NCBI GenBank assembly: GCA_001820485.1
Contig: MHPU01000002.1
Coordinates: forward strand, 5,090 to 23,231
From: Candidatus Staskawiczbacteria bacterium RIFOXYD1_FULL_32_13
GTDB lineage: Bacteria; Patescibacteriota; Minisyncoccia; Minisyncoccales; Staskawiczbacteraceae
Length of the DNA stretch: 18,142 nt
Direction: 5' to 3'
In this document: in pieces, positions 13,708 through 18,142 of the stretch
Layout: every line of letters begins with the position of its first letter
How positions within the stretch are numbered: position 1 is the first letter of the stretch
The notes under the pieces: generated by a model
The model's input: only the letters and a program-made list of their open reading frames with translations
What the model was told of the DNA's origin: nothing
Databases searched by the model: none
Position numbers and translations under genes: made by a program

Positions 13708-14967
13708 ATGTTTAAAGCATTAACACAATCAATTAAAGTTTTGAAAGCCAACCTAGTTAGGACTGTTTTGACAACTTTGGGAATTATAATTGGCATTGCC
13801 ACTGTGATTTTGGTGCTTTCTGCAGGTGCTGGGTTTCGCAGTTTAATAGATGCACAATTACAAGCTTATGGTACAGATACTCTTTTTATAGAAACCAGAG
13901 TACCGCCAACAACTAAAAATAGAGCATCAAATAATGCAACATCTGCAGATTTTAGCAGAGCTGCTTCAGCTATAGCTATCACATCGTTTAAACAAAAAGA
14001 TTTAAATGATGTTGAAAGATTAGGGAATGTAAAAGGAGCATATGGAATTGTTACGGGCCTTGCCGTAGCCAGTTACAGAAATAATGCCAAAAGTACAATT
14101 TATTATGGCTCTTCATATAAAAGATTTGAAATTGATAAAAACAATTTAAAATCAGGCAGATTCTATACGCAAGCTGAAGATATGGGAGCTTCTCAGGTTG
14201 TAATTTTGGGAAGCAACATTGCCAATGATTTATTTGGTCAAGATGATGCTCTGGGTAAATTAATCAAAATTGGCAATTTAAATTTTCAAGTAATTGGAGT
14301 TTATGATGAACAAGGAAATTTTGGAGGAGCAGGAGCAGATGATATATTATATATTCCATTGCAAACAGCTCAAAAGAAAATACTTGGAGTTGACTATTTA
14401 TTAGTAGGCATAATTCAAATTGAAAATCCTGATTTAATAGAAAGCACTTCAGAACAAATAAAAACATTATTAAGAAAAAACCATAATATTACAGATCCTG
14501 CAAAAGATGATTTTACTGTGACATCTCAATCAGAAGCTTTGGATATTTTTGACACAATTTTTGGTGGAATTACAATTTTATTAATTTGTATTGCCTCAAT
14601 TTCTTTAGTGGTTGGCGGAGTAGGAATTATGAATATTATGTATGTTGTAGTCACAGAAAGAACTAGTGAAATTGGTTTAAAAAAAGCCTTAGGTGCCAAA
14701 AACAAAGATATTTTAATAGAATTTTTAGTTGAGTCAGTTTTAGTTACTATAATTGGAGGAATTTTGGGAATTATAGTTGGCGCTTTTGGTGGTTGGATTA
14801 TTTCTTTAATCGCAATTGCCAATGGACTTACCTGGGTTTTTACCGTTCCTTTTTATTCAATAATACTTGGAGTTGGAGTATCTGCTACTATTGGAATAGG
14901 TTTTGGAGTCCTGCCAGCTCGCTCTGCTTCTCGCCTTGACCCAGTTGAAGCCATGCGCTACGAATAA
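13708..14967 (+). CDS. FtsX/MacB-type ABC permease 2
   Basis: A 419-residue paralogue of the preceding permease with the same layout: first helix at about 19-41 (TVLTTLGIIIGIATVILVLS), an extracytoplasmic domain with VVILGSNIANDLFG and FQVIGVYDEQGNF, then FtsX helices with SLVVGGVGIMNIMYVVVTER, the coupling motif TSEIGLKKALGAKN, and an end reading ASRLDPVEAMRYE. A Ser/Ala/Thr-rich insert (about residues 68-90, RASNNATSADFSRAASAIAI) is absent from permease 1. The two probably form a heterodimer served by the single ATPase, unlike homodimeric E. coli MacB. It is the last gene of the operon and ends in a bidirectional terminator. The permeases could have arisen by tandem duplication, but they have diverged far. 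Confidence 0.92.
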   Translation: MFKALTQSIKVLKANLVRTVLTTLGIIIGIATVILVLSAGAGFRSLIDAQLQAYGTDTLFIETRVPPTTKNRASNNATSADFSRAASAIAITSFKQKDLNDVERLGNVKGAYGIVTGLAVASYRNNAKSTIYYGSSYKRFEIDKNNLKSGRFYTQAEDMGASQVVILGSNIANDLFGQDDALGKLIKIGNLNFQVIGVYDEQGNFGGAGADDILYIPLQTAQKKILGVDYLLVGIIQIENPDLIESTSEQIKTLLRKNHNITDPAKDDFTVTSQSEALDIFDTIFGGITILLICIASISLVVGGVGIMNIMYVVVTERTSEIGLKKALGAKNKDILIEFLVESVLVTIIGGILGIIVGAFGGWIISLIAIANGLTWVFTVPFYSIILGVGVSATIGIGFGVLPARSASRLDPVEAMRYE

Positions 14968-14989
14968 ATTATTCAAATTTTATGAAAAC

Positions 14990-15012
14990 AAAAAGGCCTT
15001 AATGGCCTTTTT
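14990..15012. terminator. Bidirectional intrinsic terminator between permease 2 and rny
   Basis: AAAAAGGCC (14990-14998), loop TTAAT, GGCCTTTTT (15004-15012). The A-run on one side and T-run on the other make it work on both strands for the convergent genes. Confidence 0.9.
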
Positions 15013-15028
15013 GCAAGTCAAAATTTCA

Positions 15029-16561
15029 CTATCTAGCAAATTCTACTACGCGGGTTTCTCGGATTACTGTGACTTTTATTTCTCCAGGATATTTTAATTC
15101 TTCTTCAATATTTTCTGCAATTTGACGAGCCATTTTTTGAGCTCCCAAATCATCTACTTTTTCTGCTTTAATAAATACTCTAATTTCTCTACCTGCTTGA
15201 ATTGCATAAGTTCTATCTACCCCTTCAAATCTATTAGCTATATCTTCAAGGTTTTTTAATCTTTGCAAGTAATTTTCTATTGTATCTTTTCTTGCTCCTG
15301 GTCTTGCTCCAGAAATTGCATCTGCTACTTTAACAATTACAGCTTCAAGAGTATCTGCTGGATAATCGTCGTGATGAGCTCTCATGGCATTAATAATTTC
15401 TTGTTTTTCGCCAAATTTCTCTAAAATCTTAATTCCAATTTCAATATGAGAACCTTGCATTTGTTGATCTATAGCCTTTCCAATATCATGCAAAAGAGCA
15501 GCTCTTTTGGCAATTTGGCTGTTTGCCCCCAATTCTTCGGCAATTGTTTCTGCAATAAATGCCATTTCAATTGAATGAAGTAAAACATTTTGTCCATAAC
15601 TTGTTCTATAATACAATCTCCCCAAAATCTGAATTAACTTTTCATGCATCCCAATAATACCTGTATCATAAGCTGCTTTTTCTCCAGCTTCTTTTATTTT
15701 AGCAGAAATTTCAGCTTTTGCTTCTTCAACTTTTTCTTCAATTTTAGCTGGCTGAATTCTGCCATCAGCAACTAATTTATCTAAAGCTAATTTAGCTATT
15801 TGTCTTCTTATTGGGTTAAAACAAGAAATAACAATTGAATCTGGAGTTTCATCCACTATCAATTCTACTCCAGTTATTTTTTCAAAAGTTTTAATATTTC
15901 TACCTTCTTTACCAATAATTCTACCTTTCAAATCTTCTGAAGCCAACATAAATGTTGTGGTAGACAATTCTTGTGTATGGTTAACTGCACATTTTTGAAT
16001 AGCTAAAGCCACAATTTCTTGAGCTCTTTTATCTAATTTTTCTTTACCCCTTTCTTCCATTTTCTTCATTTTTTCTACAATTTCTTTTTCTGCTTCAATT
16101 TCTACTAAAGCTAATAACTCTTTTTTAGCATCATCTCTTGAAAGATTGGCAACTTTTTCTAATTTTGTTTCTGCTTCTTTTCTTAAAGTATCTAAGCTAT
16201 CCTTGATAGCTCTTACTTTTTCAACTTTGTCTTTAAGCTCATTTTCTTTTGACTCAAAGTTAGAGATTTTATCTTCCAATAATTTTTCTCTTGAAAGCAA
16301 AAGTTCTTGAGATCTTAAAAACTCTTTTCTTCTTTGATCAACTTCTTTCTCTGATTTTTCATTAATTTCAAAAGCTTTTTGTTCTGCTTTTTTTATCATT
16401 AAAGCAGTGCTCTCTTTTACATCTGCTACTCTTTTCTCAAGGCGAGCTTCCAATGTGCCAGCTCTTTTTTTAGCTATTGATTGCCTAACATAATAACCAA
16501 CAACTACCCCCAGTACTAATGCCACCACCCCCACAATTAAGAAAATAATATTTTGTTCCAT
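15029..16561 (-). CDS. rny: Ribonuclease Y
   Basis: Endoribonuclease that starts mRNA decay in bacteria lacking RNase E; membrane-bound. From ATG 16561 it has 510 residues, close to the about 520 of Bacillus subtilis RNase Y. Residues 5-25 are the membrane anchor (IIFLIVGVVALVLGVVVGYY). Residues 30-190 form a long charged coiled coil. The KH RNA-binding domain lies at about 203-265 with GRIIGKEGRNI (213-223). The HD domain carries HD (H358-D359) in RAALLHDIGKAID, plus H396-H397 in MRAHHDDYPAD and D414 in KVADAISGARPG. The C-terminal domain ends REIRVFIKAEKVDDLGAQKM and beyond. A start at 16597 would add 12 residues (MNLILLKLKNKF) before the anchor; I prefer the later ATG because family members begin at the anchor. 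Neither has a Shine-Dalgarno site. Confidence 0.95.
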   Translation of the reverse strand: MEQNIIFLIVGVVALVLGVVVGYYVRQSIAKKRAGTLEARLEKRVADVKESTALMIKKAEQKAFEINEKSEKEVDQRRKEFLRSQELLLSREKLLEDKISNFESKENELKDKVEKVRAIKDSLDTLRKEAETKLEKVANLSRDDAKKELLALVEIEAEKEIVEKMKKMEERGKEKLDKRAQEIVALAIQKCAVNHTQELSTTTFMLASEDLKGRIIGKEGRNIKTFEKITGVELIVDETPDSIVISCFNPIRRQIAKLALDKLVADGRIQPAKIEEKVEEAKAEISAKIKEAGEKAAYDTGIIGMHEKLIQILGRLYYRTSYGQNVLLHSIEMAFIAETIAEELGANSQIAKRAALLHDIGKAIDQQMQGSHIEIGIKILEKFGEKQEIINAMRAHHDDYPADTLEAVIVKVADAISGARPGARKDTIENYLQRLKNLEDIANRFEGVDRTYAIQAGREIRVFIKAEKVDDLGAQKMARQIAENIEEELKYPGEIKVTVIRETRVVEFAR

Positions 16562-16600
16562 AAATTTATTTTTTAATTTTAATAATATTAAGTTCACTCC

Positions 16601-16645
16601 AATGACAACTAACTTGTCATTCCCGCGAAAGCGGGAATCCAGTAA
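16601..16645 (-). repeat. Palindromic intergenic repeat, copy 2, upstream of rny
   Basis: Two overlapping perfect palindromes: AATGACAA (16601-16608) with TTGTCATT (16614-16621), and TTCCCGC (16620-16626) with GCGGGAA (16631-16637) around a GAAA loop. On the - strand it reads CTGGATTCCCGC, then GCGGGAATGACAA, a widespread type of small bacterial intergenic repeat. It shares both edges with copy 1 at 12329-12381. The TTGTCA at its rny-proximal end might serve as a weak -35 for rny, with TATTAT 15 bases on. Confidence 0.7.
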
Positions 16646-16672
16646 TTATCATTGCAATAATCTCAATTTTCC

Positions 16673-16701
16673 TTGACTTTTTAAATTTAATTTGGTATTA
16701 T
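16673..16701 (+). promoter_or_regulatory. Sigma70-type promoter of the receiver-domain gene
   Basis: TTGACT (16673-16678), a 17-base spacer, TATTAT (16696-16701). Initiation near 16708 gives a leader of about 40 bases that contains CTCC (16725-16728) upstream of the Shine-Dalgarno GGAG. The two could pair and modulate translation. Confidence 0.85.
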
Positions 16702-16748
16702 ATTTTTAGTAGCGACTCCCTCACTCCGTCCTTTTTGGAGACAAACCA

Positions 16749-17090
16749 ATGAAAAAAGTGCTGATTGTTGAAGACTCTTCTCAGCGTCAACGTGTTTGGA
16801 AATTAAAGCTCGATGGAAAGATCGAGATCGTTCAAGCATTGACCATCAAAGACGCAGAATTCGCAGGAATTGAATTTGACTTGATTGTCATGGACTGTTG
16901 TGTCCCCGGGGATATGCCCAACACAATGAATTTGGTCAAGTCAATTCGTGTTGCGGGCTTTGACGGTCCGATTCTTGCAAACTCAAGTCAGGAGTACTTT
17001 GTAGAAATGCTACAAAATGCAGGTTGCGACTACGGTTGCAACAAAGACGAAGTTCCTCAAAAAGTTCTGGAGATATTAGGCGTTGAGTAG
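16749..17090 (+). CDS. Stand-alone receiver (CheY-like) domain protein
   Basis: A 113-residue single receiver domain with no output domain. MKKVLIVEDSSQRQRVW carries the acidic pair E8-D9; FDLIVMDCCVPGDMP carries phospho-acceptor D49; GPILANSSQEYF carries the Ser/Thr switch (S79); GCDYGCNKDEVPQ carries the conserved lysine K99. The domain is slightly short and has a CC after the aspartate, so phosphotransfer is plausible but not certain. No histidine kinase is nearby. Compared with neighbours it is GC-richer and uses codons such as CTC, ATC, GAC and CGT, and it alone has a clear Shine-Dalgarno site (GGAG 16737-16740, 8 bases from the ATG). It is monocistronic with its own strong promoter and terminator. 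High expression or recent acquisition could explain this. Confidence 0.85.
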   Translation: MKKVLIVEDSSQRQRVWKLKLDGKIEIVQALTIKDAEFAGIEFDLIVMDCCVPGDMPNTMNLVKSIRVAGFDGPILANSSQEYFVEMLQNAGCDYGCNKDEVPQKVLEILGVE

Positions 17091-17120
17091 GCTTTCCGAG
17101 CCAAAATCAACGAACGCACG

Positions 17121-17151
17121 AGCTGACGGTTACGACTGTCGGCTTTTTTTT
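17121..17151 (+). terminator. Intrinsic terminator of the receiver-domain gene
   Basis: AGCTGACGGT (17121-17130) pairs along its whole length (two G-U pairs) with ACTGTCGGCT (17135-17144), closing a TACG loop of the stable UNCG class, followed by eight T residues. Confidence 0.92.
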
Positions 17152-17173
17152 ACTAAATTTTAAAATAAAAAAA

Positions 17174-17303
17174 CTCGCTTGCGCGGGTGAGCATTTTCAT
17201 ACAATATATTTTTATTTAAGCGAGACAAATGAACTTTTTTGGAAGTTGCCCGCCTCGGACGGGCAAATTGAGCACACCGCAGTGGCTCAATCGGAAAAAA
17301 AGT
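17174..17303. repeat. Cluster of nested palindromes between the receiver gene and clpP
   Basis: Four inverted repeats in 130 bases: CTCGCTT (17174-17180) with AAGCGAG (17218-17224); TTGCCCG (17246-17252) with CGGGCAA (17260-17266), 7-base loop; ATTGAGC (17267-17273) with GCTCAAT (17285-17291), directly abutting; and AACTTTTTT (17232-17240) with AAAAAAGTT (17295-17303) enclosing the previous two. Together the last three can form a three-way junction. The two inner hairpins are GC-rich in an AT-rich setting, like mobile small palindromic repeats. No convincing open frame lies here. Confidence 0.6.
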
Positions 17304-17328
17304 TTATTTGCCGAGCGAAAAAAGCTTT

Positions 17329-17910
17329 TTATTTTCCTCCTATTACTTCATCAATCAATCCATATTCTTTTGCTTCCTCTGCTGTCAAATAAAAGTCACG
17401 GTCAGTATCTGTAACTACCTTATCAAATTTCTGCCCTGTGTGTTTTACTAAAATCTGGTTTAGCTTTTCTTTCATTTTCAAAATTTGTCTTGCTGTAATC
17501 TCAATATCTGCTGCCTGTCCTTGAGCTCCGCCAGCTACTTGGTGAAGTAAAATTTCAGCATTTGGCAAAGAAAATCTTTTTCCTTTAGTGCCTGCTGCCA
17601 AAATAACTGCTGCCATTGAAGCTGTTAGCCCAATACAAATTGTTGAAACCGGACACTTTAAAAACTGCATAGTGTCATAAATTGCTAAACCCGCTGTAAC
17701 TGAACCACCGGGGCTATTGATGTAGAGCTTAATATCTTTTTTGGAATCCTTTGAAGCTAAATAAAGCATTTGCGCTATTACCACATTTGCATTCATATCT
17801 GTCACAGGACCCGCAAGAAAAATTATGCGCTCTTCTAAAAGCCTTGAAAATATATCGTATGCGCGCTCACCGCGCTGATTTCTTTCTACAATAGTTGGTA
17901 CTATTGGCAT
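17329..17910 (-). CDS. clpP: ATP-dependent Clp protease proteolytic subunit
   Basis: A 193-residue serine peptidase that forms the barrel of the Clp protease and degrades unfolded or tagged proteins fed by ClpX-type ATPases. The catalytic triad is intact: S98 in CIGLTASMAAVILAAG, H123 in EILLHQVAGGAQGQA, D172 in TDTDRDFYLTAEEAKEYGLID. YINSPGGSVTAGLAIYDTM (63-81) is the family's oxyanion-region signature. The length is typical of mature-type ClpP with almost no propeptide. Position 96 is Thr where many ClpPs have Ala (GLAASM), a mild variation. It has a strong promoter and an AU-rich leader of about 29 bases with no Shine-Dalgarno site. No clpX follows in this window; the sequence downstream of the gene is the palindrome cluster. 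Confidence 0.97.
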   Translation of the reverse strand: MPIVPTIVERNQRGERAYDIFSRLLEERIIFLAGPVTDMNANVVIAQMLYLASKDSKKDIKLYINSPGGSVTAGLAIYDTMQFLKCPVSTICIGLTASMAAVILAAGTKGKRFSLPNAEILLHQVAGGAQGQAADIEITARQILKMKEKLNQILVKHTGQKFDKVVTDTDRDFYLTAEEAKEYGLIDEVIGGK

Positions 17911-17945
17911 AAATTGTTAATTATTTTTATTTTTTTATTATCTTT

Positions 17946-17974
17946 AGTATACTCTTTTACGCTTTCAAAGTCAA
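17946..17974 (-). promoter_or_regulatory. Sigma70-type promoter of clpP
   Basis: On the - strand, TTGACT (17974-17969), a 17-base spacer, then TATACT (17951-17946). Initiation near 17939 leaves a leader of about 29 bases to ATG 17910. No CtsR-like or heat-shock inverted repeat is seen around it. Confidence 0.85.
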
Positions 17975-18066
17975 ATTTTTTTAGATCTTTTTGTCGTATA
18001 TTTTTACAACAAAACAGCCCGCTCTCACAGACTATTTTTCTAAAATTTGATTTTGTAAATTCAATA

Positions 18067-18141
18067 TTATTTTATAACTAATGCCTCCTCTAGTCGGTGC
18101 ATTCTTGTTTCCAATTTTTCTATTCTTTCATTCTGTTGTTT
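18067..18141 (-). CDS. 3' end of a coiled-coil protein gene, partial
   Basis: An open frame enters from the right edge on the - strand and ends at TAA 18069-18067. The 24 visible residues start KQQNERIEKLETRMHRLEE and end ALVIK, with heptad-like spacing of I, L and M typical of a coiled coil. This is too little to name a family. The 92 bases between it and the clpP promoter hold no clear terminator, so read-through into clpP is possible. Confidence 0.5.
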   Translation of the reverse strand, partial: KQQNERIEKLETRMHRLEEALVIK

Positions 18142-18142
18142 A

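Noticed and set aside
16562..16597. Longer start for RNase Y
   Set aside because: It would add 12 residues ahead of the membrane anchor, which is normally at the very N-terminus of RNase Y. It was not chosen, though neither start has a Shine-Dalgarno site.
17174..17303. CRISPR array or tandem repeat
   Set aside because: The repeats are inverted, unlike one another and not regularly spaced; no direct repeats with spacers occur anywhere in the window.
17229..17414. Small + strand open frame (61 codons) over the palindrome cluster
   Set aside because: It is read through two GC-rich hairpins and into the antisense of clpP, with no Shine-Dalgarno site or protein-like pattern.

Overview
The window is AT-rich (roughly one-third G+C by eye) and fits a Candidate Phyla Radiation (Patescibacteria, Parcubacteria-like) genome. 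This assignment is inference, not a search result. It rests on four things: short AT-rich leaders almost without Shine-Dalgarno sites, many secreted or anchored low-complexity surface proteins, an adaptor/ATPase/FtsX-permease exporter, and small palindromic repeats of a kind common in these genomes. The standard genetic code applies. All 20 gene ends seen use TAA (15) or TAG (5), none TGA, and no gene has an internal TGA.

Layout. (1) 1-4456, + strand, envelope block: a gene tail, a small membrane-anchored coiled-coil protein, a 783-aa exported protein with a DUF3494 ice-binding-like domain, a Ser/Thr/Gly-rich membrane-anchored protein, and a peptidoglycan-binding plus fibronectin-III protein. 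(2) 4502-6931, - strand: a tight four-gene operon of a cytoplasmic thioredoxin-like protein, an ArsP_1-type permease, a membrane-tethered thioredoxin (ArsF-like) and a CcdA-like (ArsG-like) membrane protein. Together these look like a thiol relay across the membrane coupled to export of an arsenical or similar compound. (3) 6979-7878, - strand: tRNA-Pro(TGG), a helix-turn-helix gene with a LAGLIDADG-like motif, and a structurally odd tRNA-Gly(TCC) whose 5' end overlaps that gene's stop codon. (4) 8005-14967, + strand: a MacAB-like exporter (adaptor, ATPase, two FtsX-type permeases). Its operon is interrupted between ATPase and permeases by a RhuM-family gene, an unrecognised 319-aa gene and a palindromic repeat. 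(5) 15029-18142: RNase Y (-), a stand-alone receiver-domain protein (+) with unlike base composition and its own promoter and terminator, a knot of palindromes, ClpP (-), and the tail of a coiled-coil gene (-).

Regulatory signals are clear. Four sigma70-type promoters have 17-base spacers (ahead of tRNA-Pro, the helix-turn-helix gene, the receiver gene and clpP). Several intrinsic terminators are visible, two of them bidirectional between convergent genes. No stretch longer than 300 bases lacks a gene.

The most interesting points are the non-canonical tRNA-Gly, its overlap with the LAGLIDADG-like gene, the insertion splitting the exporter operon, and the self-contained thiol-relay/permease cassette.
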